From NCBI GenBank assembly GCA_026874595.1, contig CM049311.1, forward strand, positions 61,074,453 through 61,138,452: a stretch of 64,000 nucleotides of DNA. The letters are read 5' to 3'. The notes beneath the pieces are model-generated. The model did not search any database, was not told where the DNA came from, and saw only the letters and a list, made by a program, of their open reading frames with translations. Every line of letters starts with the position of its first letter. The first letter of the stretch is position 1. This document shows positions 41,960-52,996 of the stretch, piece by piece. The position numbers and the translations under genes were made by a program. The stretch comes from Sipunculus nudus (Eukaryota; Annelida; Sipuncula; Golfingiida; Sipunculidae).

Positions 41960-43168
41960 TATATGAAAATATTGCCAAATTTCAAAGGGCACCCTTTTGT
42001 GGAACAGACTATAAGAACTCTTATCTTATGTCAACATGACATCTCTAACATCCTGGTGAAGAAGCCTCAACTCAAGCAACCCCTCTCGGATGAATTATTA
42101 GACCCACTAGCTGTGTGTCAGGCAAGAACGCAACAGTCTTCCAAACGATGGTATTGAAATAATGCGTGATCTAAATCTAGCAGAAAATCTAGCTCCCAAT
42201 AAAAGCGCAAATATTAAAACACGCCTAACAAAACCACTTCCACAGTATATAAAGATCATTTTTAAGAGCATTATTTCAACTAAAACAATATGCTAAATAA
42301 AACATTATCCCTACAATTTTGTTGTTGACTATAAGATAACCAATTTTTATAATATAATTGACTGTTAAAAGCGGTTGCAACGACAAGATACACTGCAACC
42401 TATGATTCAAGACATACATATCCCGGACATTTTATTTTTGTAATATATGAAACAAACTGGTCATTTTTCAAGCAGTGTCTGTTGCACCACATCAACACTC
42501 TTGATAAAAGAATTTAAATACAGTCTGATAACCTGAGTAAGGAAACTGCTAAGAAGAAAATCTAACAGGATGTTTTACAAGAACTGATATGTCCAAGTAA
42601 CACTAATGATACATACAAAACTAAACTTGAAAAATGTTAGCGATTATCAAGGTGGTCTACTTAAAACCAGCTATTCTCCAACCTTTTCTACAGAATTTGT
42701 GAATTATGGCTTACTTTGCATATATATTAAGGAATTCCAGGTAATTCCTGTTAAGAAAAGTTCATATGAGGAATCTGTGACAGACATATGAGCTTGTTTA
42801 TCCACCAGCTCTTAGTAAACAGAGCAATGTGAAAAACAAACAAAAAATACATGTAACCTGAAGTGGTCGGTTGCATACTGCAGAAGCTGAAGGGTCACCA
42901 GTTGCAAAACGAAATTTGAACAGGTCTGGCTTGTCTGATTTGCCATCAGATGTCCTTGTTAAAAGTCTCAGGACTATTTAGGCAGGCTCCCAGCCCCATG
43001 TTATAAACACAGGGATATAAACAGTCTGGTGGAAGAAGAATTAGGGTTTTCTGGCCTATTTTATATTAAGGGTTCAAGGGATTATCTATAGTTGATAGAC
43101 TTATGATAGTGTAACAGTCCCCTTAAAAGACTTCAACATGAAAACAAACTACACTACATGTCACTAAC
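41960..43168. other. Intron part with an unassigned coding-like stretch
   Basis: The high-coordinate end of the same intron. At 42,858-42,960 the minus strand is open and coding-like, reading TSDGKSDKPDLFKFRFATGD and on to VCNRPLQ at a CTTCAG|gttaca donor in phase 0, but no acceptor gives the phase 0 entry needed between the flanking finger exons. The rest shows nothing. Confidence 0.4.
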
Positions 43169-43344
43169 CTTGAAGTGTGCCAGCAAGTCATCCTTGTCAA
43201 AGGACACAAACATACAGCATTTACACTTGTGGATGTCCTCGGTGTGGGTGGCGATGTGGTCCTGGTACTGCTGCTGGTAAAACCCCTGGAAGTCACACTT
43301 TGGACACTTGAGTTTGGTCAGTTCCTGCTCTGTTGCCTTCAGAC
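43169..43344 (-). CDS. Exon: zinc finger 1 and most of finger 2
   Basis: After acceptor cctgtgacag the peptide reads GLKATEQELTKLKCPKCDFQ and on to the first complete C2H2 finger, C-x2-C-x12-H-x3-H (CPKC ... HIATH). A seven-residue linker TEDIHKC leads to the second finger, whose cysteines (CKCC) and first histidine (LLAHFK) are on this exon; its second histidine comes from the next exon, giving C-x2-C-x12-H-x4-H. Length is 176 bases, phase 1 in and phase 0 out; the donor is TTCAAG|gttagt. The finger geometry across the junction confirms that no exon is missed between here and 34,519, although the intron is 8.6 kb. Confidence 0.92.
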
Positions 43345-43924
43345 CTGTCACAGGAACAATCAATGCACATAAATACTTAATCACTAAAGATCAATACACA
43401 GCAGTCTGAAACCGGCCTTTTTTATCTTCCTGTAAAATACAACTCTACATAAGCTTGAAAATAAGTAAGTGTACACTGCAATATTATTAGTATCTTGAAA
43501 AGACCATAAAACATAAATGAATAGGAATATGCAAACTTCAAGGCAAATATGTTGTACTTCTGCTGATTTATAAACATTTTACTTCTTACCTATGGTTGTA
43601 ACTTGCCGCTCTGTTACATTTTAATACCAGCTGTGGAAGGTAGCAATATTTTTAGGTCATTCTGTCATATTTATATATAATATTATAATTAATCCATCTG
43701 GATTTCAGGTTTTTTTTATGCATGGGTAAATAATCAAGAAAAAGAGCAAGGCTGTTAGGTTCTATTTTCACTGAGATTTCTTAGATTTCCCTTCCAGGAA
43801 ATAACATGGATAAAACCTGGTAACTGTGGTTTCAAAGTCAACCTGAACCACAAGGGTAAATCTAATCCCTGGATCATGGTCTCTTAGGGGTGAGAGAATG
43901 TGGCAAAGTTTCACCAACCCTTAC

Positions 43925-44041
43925 CTATTTTGATGGGTTCTTTCTTGGGGACCAGCAGAGGGACCAGGTTCTGTGGGAGCTGGATGATGGCTGTTGGAGG
44001 GAGGTCCTTGTTCTTTTTCTCATCATGACCCTCCAGGACTT
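43925..44041 (-). CDS. Exon: hydrophobic/proline linker before the finger block
   Basis: Acceptor tattttgcag and donor AAATAG|gtaagg bound a 117-base exon, phase 1 at both ends. In the phase set by the flanking exons it reads EVLEGHDEKKNKDLPPTAII followed by QLPQNLVPLLVPKKEPIKI. The last part, VPKKEPIKI, contains a KxEP match to a SUMOylation site (hydrophobic-Lys-x-Glu) at PIKI/KKEP, which is only a weak motif match. The longer open frame on the same strand is a different frame with no support from splicing. Confidence 0.78.
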   Translation of the reverse strand, partial: KSWRVMMRKRTRTSLQQPSSSSHRTWSLCWSPRKNPSK

Positions 44042-44144
44042 CTGCAAAATAATAATCACATTCACTAATAGTTTAGTTTCTGACATTCTGTTTTTGACTG
44101 AGTCATCAATCATCAAATAGTTAACTTAATAAATAAATCATATA

Positions 44145-45315
44145 ACTAGAATACGGGTAGTCGACAAGCGACTACATGTATCCGCCTAAATCAGAGTGGA
44201 ACGGGTGAAGTGAGGCATGGATTGAGTGGCAAGGGGAAATAGAGTGAAGTGTTGCATATTAGCATGGATGTCTGCAGCCAAATTGTGTATGTAGGTTGCG
44301 CCACCTACCACAAAATCCAGAAAGCCATCCAAGTTGTATACATATGCAAAATTTAAGGCAGATAAGTCAAACCACTACATGTACATGAGTGATTTTAGCC
44401 CGTGGCAGACAAACAGATGGACACTGTTCAAAAATGGTTGTAGGTGGCGCCACCAGTTTTGCGTATGATAAAGAGCTATGTGAGAACTATACACATGCAA
44501 AACTTTGGCCCAATCGGTCAAACGGTTCCCAAGATATAAGGTTGGATGTCTGCTGCATAAACTAGAATGCAGGTGGCGCCACCTGTCATAAAATCAAGAG
44601 AGCTGTCGGGGATGTATTAACCTGCAAAATTTTAGGCGGATATGTCACACCACTGTCGAGATATGAGTGATTTTATCCCTTGGCAGACAAACAGACGGGA
44701 GCTGTGCAAAAATGGCTGCAGGTGGCGCCACCAGTTTTGCGTATGATCAAAGCTATGTGAGATCTATACACATGCAAAATTTTGGCCCAATCGGTCAAAC
44801 GGTTCCCGAGATATGAGCTTGGATGTCTGCAGCGTAAACGTGAAAGGTGGCGCCACCTGTCATAAAATCAGAAAAGCTATCCAGGATGTATATGCATGCC
44901 GAATTTCAGGTGAATTAGTGAAATCACTGCAGAGATATGAGTGATTTTAACCCAAGGCAGACGAACAGATGGACACTGTCCAAACATGGTTGCAGGTGGC
45001 GCCACCATTTTTTGTGTATGTTATAAAGCTCTCCAAGGGCTACATTTGTGAAAAAAAATTTCCTGATCGGTCAAACGGTTCCCGAGATATGTGGGTTTAT
45101 GTGTGGAAACGACGCACAAACGGACGCAGAGCGCAGAGGAAAGGTCAGAGGTCAAAACGAAATCAGGGCCCAGCAGTTCACATGTGACCTGAACATAATC
45201 CCGGGTTTTGTAAAATTCCGCCCAGCGGTTACGGAGGAGTTCTCTGGACACCTTCACGGCGGCGGTGGGCTGAAAACATAGTATCCGCAAAACTCTGTTT
45301 TGGCGGATACAATAA
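44145..45315 (+). mobile_element. HINE-like element, GTATCCGCC family
   Basis: It starts actagaatacgg, with a small hairpin GTAGTCG-acaag-CGACTAC (44,157-44,175) and GTATCCGCC (44,178-44,186); the 3' end has GTATCCGC...GGCGGATAC (45,281-45,310). Between them are five exact GGTGGCGCCACC sites (44,443; 44,572; 44,721; 44,846; 44,995) in an alternating pair of sub-units, about 275 bases per pair. One sub-unit reads 'ccagttttgcgtatgat' after the palindrome, the other 'cctgtcataaaatca'. Confidence 0.83.
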
Positions 45316-45541
45316 TGTACATACTTTGTGCAGGTATGGTGAAAATGCAGAAAATTAATCCTCACACAACACTGTAAAAGTGAAAATCAAGAAAATTTAG
45401 CCTTGCCAATATAAAGCAAACCACAGTATTTTATATAAACTGTCTGTGTCTCACTATAGACATATTTTTCAACATTTAATGCACAGACCAGAACTGTCTG
45501 AGATCTCAATTATGACCTCAGACCAAAGAATAGTCATTTAC

Positions 45542-45715
45542 CATCTTCCTCAATGTTATCTTCTTCCTGCTGTTCTGTTGACTGGTCCCCATCTTCTAAA
45601 ACAGCAGCTCCACCTTCTGGCTCTTGACCTGTATCACTCTCCTCATGATTACTCGTAGATTGTAATGACAGTGAAGTGTCCTCACCAAGCATGTCTGAAG
45701 GCAGCATCAACATAC
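45542..45715 (-). CDS. Exon: acidic Met/Ser/Glu-rich linker
   Basis: The 174-base exon (phase 1 in, phase 1 out) has acceptor cttgtttcag and donor AAGATG|gtaaat. The peptide begins SMLMLPSDMLGEDTSLSLQS and ends EQQEEDNIEEDG, strongly acidic in its second half. The opening SMLMLPSDML is a hydrophobic-acidic patch of the kind found in short transactivation motifs; I infer this only from pattern. It has no Cys/His pairs. It lies between two ACGG-bearing repeat elements in the surrounding introns. Confidence 0.82.
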
Positions 45716-45949
45716 CTGAAACAAGTGTTGCCATGAATCAAACTTATAACTAATAAAATCTTCATCTGCTTTATTTCACAATGTACAATCAGATTTCAAC
45801 ATTCAAAATTACAGAATAATTATAATATCCAGAGCTATTTATTACCTATAATGAACTGATCGTTGTAAATTTTTTAGACTTCTTAACAATGCAATTTTTA
45901 GTCACATAAACTTTTTGAAATACAATTAAGATGGATATAATAATGTAAA

Positions 45950-46990
45950 ACTAGAATATCAGCAGAAGCTGACAAAAGCCCTCAGCCAAAAGAACAGTGT
46001 TTAGAGGTGGTAACAGTAAAAAGTACTAAATATCTGTTCTCACATGGATGTATATCTGTACATGTCTCAGTTATAAATTTAAAATGGAGAGGTACGTACC
46101 ATGACTCATAACAATCCATCAAATGGTTCCTGAAAATAAGCTTCTAAGTTTTATTATATTGTAAGCTCTGTGACCTTGAAAAGCAGGTCAAGGTCACCAA
46201 TCTTCGAACTTGACCGAGATTTTGTTGATATGCATCTTCACCAAAGAAATCAAATTCCTATTGTGAATCCTTTTAGAGATATCCTGCTCACAAGGCCAAA
46301 ATTGAAAAATCCAAGAAAAATTCATTAAAAATCAGAAATTGCAGGTGGCGCCCCCAAACTTGTGCAGCAGTTACAGACCATCAGTCCCTATGATCATAGT
46401 AAGTATTGTAAATATCCACACAATGTTTCCTGAGAAATAAGCTTCTAAATGTTTTTTCTATAATCAGCTCTGTGATCTTGAAAAGCAGGTCAAGGTCACC
46501 CATCTTCGAACTTGACCGAGATTTTGTCAATATACATCTTCACCAAAAAAATAAAATTCCTACGGTGAAACCTTTTCCAGATATCCCGCTCACAAGCCCA
46601 CAGTTGAAAAATCATATAAAAAAATTCATTAAAAATCAGAAATTGTAGGTGGCGCCACCAAACTTGTTTAGCAGGTACAGATTATCAGTCCCAATAATCA
46701 TAGTAAGTTTTGTGAAAATCCACCAAATGGTTCTTGAGTAATAGGCATCTAAGTGTTTTTCTATAATCAGCTCTAAAATGTAGAAAAATGGGTCAAGGTC
46801 ACCCATCTTCGAACTTGACCGAGATTTTGTCGATATACATCTTTACCGAGGAAATAAAATTCTGACGGTGAATCCTTTTCAAGATATCCCGCTCACAAGG
46901 TAAAAGTTAACGGACGGACGGACGGAACGACGGACGGACGGACAGCTTGGGTGACGACAATAGCCCATCAGCCTAAGGGCTGAGGGCTAA
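45950..46990 (+). mobile_element. HINE-like element, AGCCCTCAGCC family
   Basis: The 5' part holds AGCCCTCAGCC (45,977-45,987), which is repeated in inverted form as the 3' hairpin AGCCCATCAGCC-taag-GGCTGAGGGCT (46,962-46,988). Internal units of about 304 bases carry gcaggtggcgcc (46,341) and gtaggtggcgccacc (46,645). An ACGG tract (46,912-46,943) precedes the hairpin. It starts actagaa, as does the element at 44,145. Confidence 0.8.
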
Positions 46991-46998
46991 AAATCATT

Positions 46999-47266
46999 AA
47001 ACATGGGTCATGACACTCAGCTGACTTAAACAGTCTGTAATGTTTAAATGTAAGGGTGCTAAAAACATAAAAACAGACATTACTCGCAAAAAATAGGTCA
47101 TAGAGACCTTAGTTTTGGTATGAACGGAAAATTACAAAGGACCTACCAAGATTTTAAGTAAAGAGTTTCAAGGTCAAGAGGTTACGATTTGTGCCTTGTT
47201 AACAACTGGCGACGGACAAAGGGTGATCACTATAGCTCAGATGACCTAAGGACAGCTGAGCTAAAC
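46999..47266 (+). mobile_element. Short complete element of the same end type (about 268 bases)
   Basis: The 5' acatgggtcatgacactcag and 3' hairpin agctcagatgacctaaggac...gagct (47,234-47,262) are the ends used by the 36,782 and 30,583 elements, but the interior is only about 200 bases and has 'gatttgtgccttgttaacaa' as in the 337-base units. It lies exactly where the missing 5' end of the next family-2 copy should be. Confidence 0.7.
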
Positions 47267-47272
47267 AATAAT

Positions 47273-48962
47273 ATCAAATGGAGATAAAGTCTGAGAAGAA
47301 AAGGTAATATAGGCCATGGTTTATTGATTTGATTGGAGAAATTGTTGCAAATAATATTTTGTGTTCTGACCATATGTTTCCTAATGTTGAAACTGAAGCA
47401 TGTGAGTAGTTTGTTAATATAAGATCTCTGCTATTACCATGATCATTAAACAGCTTTTTGATGAGCTGTTGACAGTTCAGCAGTTTACATATTTGTCCCA
47501 TTAGATCCTTTTTTTTATTAAACCAAATATTATTTCTATTTAATAAAATACAGTTGCCATAACTTTCCCACTCCACAGGTGGAAGGACTTAATGGGGGGG
47601 GGGGGGGATAATGAGGGGAGTTAACACCTATGTACCTCTGTATATATTTTCTTTATTTAATAAATTTTATGTAGTTGCAATAAAACCATTGTTCCCAGTA
47701 CTCAAGTGGAAGGACTCAATGGCGGGGGGGGGGGGGGGGGGGGGGCAGAAATGTTAGGACTTAGAACACAATTCTTCTGTGGCAGGTAAATAATGAATGA
47801 ATGTTGTCATTAGATCCTAATGTTTTTTATTACATCAATTTTTTTTCAAGTTTATGAATTTTACTAAACATTAATAGAATAACAGATATATCTGAATATA
47901 TAAGTTGATTCACAATTCTAAATAGCAACAAAATTTATAGCAAATTTAGTCATGTAACTTCACATTATGCACACAGATGTGTTTATTTTTTTTAATAAAA
48001 TATTTTTTTAAATTTGCAAAACAATAAACATCTGAAAATAACTTGATTCAGGATTCACAACTCTGAATTGAATCTTTATTTATCCATGAGTTGGCTCATA
48101 TATTATTAAATCATGCCAACTGATGGGTTTTATTATATTTTGATTCACTTAAATTATTTAAAAGGAAATCAATTTCTTTAAAAATGCTACATTAGTCATT
48201 ACCACAACATGGCATCTTCTGGGTTACTCCTTGAATTACTACAAGAAAAGTTTTGTACATTGGAGGGTAAACAGCTTTACAATTAAAAAAATACAATTCA
48301 AACAATAACAGTTATTACAATACACTCTGTTGAGGGGGGGGGGGCAAGGGGGTTAGGTGGTGGTGTGGTGACATGAGAATAACCGTACACCAGTGACAGC
48401 AGGGGTGCTTGACAAGGCAGGGCTGTAGTGACCAGAAGTGGGCAGCTAGGAACTTGACAATGCAAATACAACAAAGCCTCTGAAAACAATTGATAACTAG
48501 CCCAAATTTTCAGCTTTTAAAATATTAAATCCTTATGTGTACCTGCTATGAAAATTAAATCTAATTTACTTCCTGATTTTTTACAAAGTGCTGAATGTTT
48601 GGGCCCATAACTTTAATTAATAATGATGACCTGACCTAATTTCTAACATGTACATAGGAACTATATAAAGGAATATTTAAGGATATGAAGAAAAAGAAAT
48701 GAGTGATTGTGATATTAGGCAGTCCTGAAGTGTGAAATAGGTTTTTTAATGGAAATTTTGGGTTTTCCTTAATTTCTCAAAGAAACAAGAGTCACAGTGA
48801 CCCAGTTTTTGGTTTGATAGGAGATCTTGAGGACATCTAACAGAATTTTGGATTCATAGGTCTAACAGTTTCAAAACGTGCAAGTCTTACGGATGGACAG
48901 AGAGATGGATAGACAGACAATGGACCATAACTATAACTCAGATGACTAAGAGTCATCAAGTT
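47273..48962 (+). mobile_element. HINE-like element, family 2, copy B (5' end missing)
   Basis: From caaatggagataaagt onward it parallels copy A (30,652 onward) through the G-tract region and the 'gtcctgaagtgtgaaa' block to a degraded hairpin (ctcagatgactaagagtcat). It has extra G-tracts at 47,595-47,608 and 47,722-47,746. The ACGG tract is reduced to ggatggacagagagatgg. Confidence 0.75.
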
Positions 48963-49079
48963 CACAAATATTTGCATGACCAATTAAAATTCATGTTCAC
49001 CAGCCTGAAGATGACTTTTTGGAGAGGGGGCTAAATCTGAAAATCAGTTAATCTTGAAAAGACCATTCTTTCATAATGA

Positions 49080-50957
49080 AACAAGGGACCCATGGGTCAC
49101 GGCACTTAGCTGAAGTTTGAAATTTTTGCAAATGCAAAATTTTCTATTGTAATTGAATATGAGCAGCTAAGAGGAAAGGGGCCCTCCTACTTGGTTATAG
49201 TAAAGTTCTAAATATACGATTGCAAACTAATACTCTGACAAGACTGTCATGAAGAAAACAGTAAAAGTTTTGAGATACTGTGATGCATATGAAAATTTAC
49301 AGATGGTCAGGCAAGTGGACAGAATGGACTAATACCTTTATTTCACTTTCAAGGGAATAATGCATTTAAGTTAATATATAAGCCTATTTTTTTTTAGCAT
49401 ATCCACTTTTTCCATTAAAATATTTTATCTGAATCATTTTTTTTTATTTACTAGTTTTATAAATTTTTTATAAAAAAACTGAAAATACAAGTTAAAATAT
49501 CAGAATTGTTGCAATCATTATATATCCAGGGTGTAGCTCATATTGGGTCATATTATGCATACACATATATTTTATTATTTTTAAATCACAAATGTTTAAA
49601 CAGAATTTACAAGAAAATAATGCCACAACATAGAATCTACAAGATTATTCCTTGAATCACTATTAAAAAGTTTTGCACATTGGAGTTTTCAGTACATGCT
49701 TAATTTTTTCACAGAAATAATATAAAAGATTCAGTAAATTTGATAAAATAAAACATCTTTTCAAACAAAGTACACACTGTTGGTTGAATGAGGGACAAAC
49801 AATATCATTGTGCTAACTACTATCTCAGCTTTAACTTATTACTGGAATTGATAGTCAATTTCACACATGGTAAAGTTTTTACTCTTCTGAAGTAAGGAAT
49901 TACTTATCTAATGAACATCAATGCACACTTTCATAGCAATACACCACTTAGTGGACACAATTAAATGTGCACTTTTATCATTGTAACCCTGGTGGTACTA
50001 TACAAAATTTAAAATGTAGCATAGCCTATTATATGAATGAATCAAATACAGAAATAATAACATATTAACAATGATCATCTTGTTTATGCAACATCTGTGG
50101 GGGGGGGGGGGGGGTTAATGCAGGGCAGAGGGGAAGCCTGTTGGTAGTGGCCAAGCTGAGCCAAGGCAAGCTACCTGGGGTGGGTTACATAATGCAAGTG
50201 AAGGCTGTACTACCAGGTGGGCTAGATGTAAACAACACTTGACATGGTGTATGAAAACTTGAATAAAAGCTACCCTTTTCAATCAATTCCTTTGAAATTT
50301 CAGGTTTTAAAAGATTAAATCCTTATGTATATATGCTGTGAAAATTAAATCAACAGTGCTTACAGGGAAAAAACATGCCACTGCCAAAGTTGGACTAAAT
50401 TTAAGGTATTGATTTTTTATTTATGCTATTAACTTGAAAAATTTGCAAAATTCAGATCTCAATTTGGGTAAACAACTGAATCTTGATTAAATAAAGTTAT
50501 ATTCCTTAAAAAAAAGTCTCTAGCTTTAGCAATTCTCATGTGAGGTAAGTAAATATATTTCCTGATTTTCAAAAGTTGCATGATATTTTGGCCCATAACT
50601 TCAAAATAAGACCCAACACTGACCTAATTTTTTGTATGTTCATAGAAAATGTATGGCACAATATGAATACTAAATATGATCAAAAACAGATCAGTGGTTT
50701 CGATATTAGGCAGCCTTGAAGTGTAACAATGGCTTTTTTTATGGAAAACAGAGGTTTCCTTAATATCTTGAAGGAATGAAGTCCAATTGACCCAATTTTT
50801 GGTATGATAGGAGATTTTGGGGATATCTAATGGTATGCAAAATTTTGGAATTGTAGGTCCAACGGTTTTAAATCATGCCCTGTTAACAGACGGCCGGACA
50901 TACGTCGGACAAAGGACCACGACTATAGCTCAGATGACTTATAGTCAGCTGAGCTAA
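49080..50957 (+). mobile_element. HINE-like element, family 2, copy C
   Basis: The 5' end acaagggacccatgggtcac contains the palindrome GACCCATGGGTC; the 3' end has a short cggccggacatacgtcggac remnant of the microsatellite and an intact hairpin (50,927-50,955). The interior aligns by eye with copies A and B, including 'ttaggcagccttgaagtgta'. A run of G lies at 50,098-50,114. It ends about 68 bases from the donor side of the exon at 51,025. Confidence 0.78.
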
Positions 50958-51024
50958 AAAGTGATGGCCCAAAGAATGATTTCTCCTTCCTCTCTCATTC
51001 AAACACTGGCTGCTTGAGACTTAC

Positions 51025-51262
51025 TCTGTACTGTCTCCTTGTTATCTGACTGTGCTGGTACAGTCTGACTTGTGACGGCGTCCCCTAACTGGACTTGCAT
51101 CTGTGTGCCATCTGGATTCTGAATGATGATTGGAGGATTATCAGCCACTGATGTCTGGACTTCATTTGAAGTGCTGGCCTGAGCTGTTGTCATGTTAACC
51201 TCTCCACCAGTTTCTGTCCTTGGGCGTATTGGTATCAAGCTTTTTTGTACATTTTGCAAACC
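51025..51262 (-). CDS. Exon: Q/T/S-rich linker of the zinc finger protein
   Basis: The acceptor aacttcacag and the donor CAGA|gtaagt frame a 238-base exon entering in phase 0 and leaving in phase 1, which fits its neighbours. The peptide starts GLQNVQKSLIPIRPRTETGG and includes PIIIQNPDGTQMQVQLGDAV, ending in a Thr/Gln/Ser-rich stretch. A 'QNPDGTQMQVQLGD' type motif resembles the Gln/hydrophobic patches of glutamine-rich activation regions; this is a composition argument only. No zinc-binding residues are present. On the low-coordinate side a repeat of the 30-kb family ends about 65 bases from the donor. Confidence 0.83.
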
Positions 51263-51669
51263 CTGTGAAGTTACAGAAAATGCCTTTTGTATGGTAAAAT
51301 ATCACATTAAAAGCTGACACATAAAATGTGCATCTCTTTAGGAATATTAAAAGAATAGAACAATAACAGTAAAAATCTCTATAGAATACACGTATTATAT
51401 TAGAATATCATTAACAAATTATGGAATTTTGTATGCACTACACCTGTGTCTTATATTGGGAGCATCACCGTAAATCTTACCGTATTCTCTTACAAATATC
51501 ATTCTGATTTCTATACAAAGCCTACAGACCTAATGCAAACCAGGGCAATGGGATATACATCTGGTATAATGCTTTTATGCTAGACCATTACTTTTCACGT
51601 ACATGAGTGACAGGCATATATGTACAATGCAAGTACAAAACATTTTGAACCTGAATATAGGCACCAATT

Positions 51670-52110
51670 ACACATATATCACTTCTGAAATGCTGGTTTG
51701 GATGTACATAACACAAAATGATTGTGGGTTGAGCCTACGAGCTATGTGCACAGATGCATGAACCCCAAAAACAATTGTAGGTGGCTCCACAAGTCTTGTA
51801 TACAAAAAAACTATCTGAGATGTACTGACATGCATGTTTTTAGGCTGATATGTCAATTCACTCCTGAGAAATAAGCAGGAGCATACACTGTGCAAAAAAT
51901 TATTATAGGTAGTGCCACTAGTGTTATACATTGAAACTATCCAGATATATATATATATATATGCCCAATCTCAGACTGATATATCAAATCCCTCCTGAGA
52001 AATAAGCAGGGACATACATTGTGCAAAATAATTGAAGGTGGCGCCACTAGTCTTGTGTAAGAAAAAGCCATCAAAGATGCCTGGACATGCCAAAATTTCA
52101 GGCAGATTCA
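51670..52110 (+). repeat. Fragment of the same sub-unit family
   Basis: Three worn sub-units: gtaggtggctccacaagtct (51,777), 'aggtagtgccactagtgtta' (51,907) and gaaggtggcgccactagtct (52,033), with the intervening 'aggctgatatgtcaa...ctcctgagaaataagcag' phrase also seen in the 26,609 element. I do not see clear ends, so this is a fragment. It includes a short (TA)n run near 51,946. Confidence 0.65.
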
Positions 52111-52730
52111 TCAATCTTCTCCTGAGTCACGTGCAAAGGGCTTCACAAGCTCAGCTGAGGCAGGCAGTGGCTACAAGTGAACCAGAAAGAATAACCAGCT
52201 GTCGCTATTGCACTGAGTGAACTCTTGGACTACACTTGGCTGTACTGATTGAACTCTTGACATTTTGCCTTATCTGATACAGTTGGAAGTCTGCCAAACC
52301 TTTAAATAGAAACAGATTGAAATTTGGCCTGTTGCCAAATCTGAAATAGTTGGCAGTATGCCAAGCTATTTACCGACACAGGCACAATCTTGGCCTGCAG
52401 GTTAATCTGTATATACATACTGAAATACTATGCCTACAATGCTTATTTTAAGATGACATATTCATTAGAATCTTTTTTAATTAAATGTTTTCCATATTAA
52501 CTGATGCTTATTGAAAGCTAAATCAGAATACAGATATATTTTATTCATGAATTTATCTTATACAAAAGTTGGGTATAGACATCAATTATTTATGTTGCCT
52601 GTACAGCAATGCTTATATACCCACAGGGCTTAGACTGTTAATACAGGAAATTGACTAGCTTTGTTAAACAAAGAATCTGACAGTCCAAACATGTGGTCCA
52701 AAGACAAAGGCAAAATATTACATGGTTTAA

Positions 52731-52996
52731 CCCTTTACTGTTTACATTTATTTTAGATTTCCGACAAATTCTGACACTATATATATTTACACTAACAGCC
52801 ATATCTTTTCAAGCTTTTTTTGTATCTTTATCAAATTTTCAACAGTTCCCACTAAGAGGGTTTGCTGAAGATTAATGAAAATCATTGAAACTTAGAAATA
52901 ATATGCAATATTTTTGTCCTGAAAGAATCTATACATATCATGGCATTCTAGTTGCCCATTTAGAGTGCTCTTTAGTGGCTTATAAACAGTAAAGGG
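52731..52996. mobile_element. piggyBac-like MITE with TTAA target duplication
   Basis: CCCTTTACTGTTTA at 52,731 is mirrored exactly by TAAACAGTAAAGGG ending at 52,996, and both sides are flanked by TTAA (52,727-52,730 and 52,997-53,000). A CCC-start inverted repeat plus TTAA duplication is the signature of the piggyBac superfamily. At 266 bases it has no room for a transposase, so it is non-autonomous. It abuts the repeat that begins at 52,997. Confidence 0.8.
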
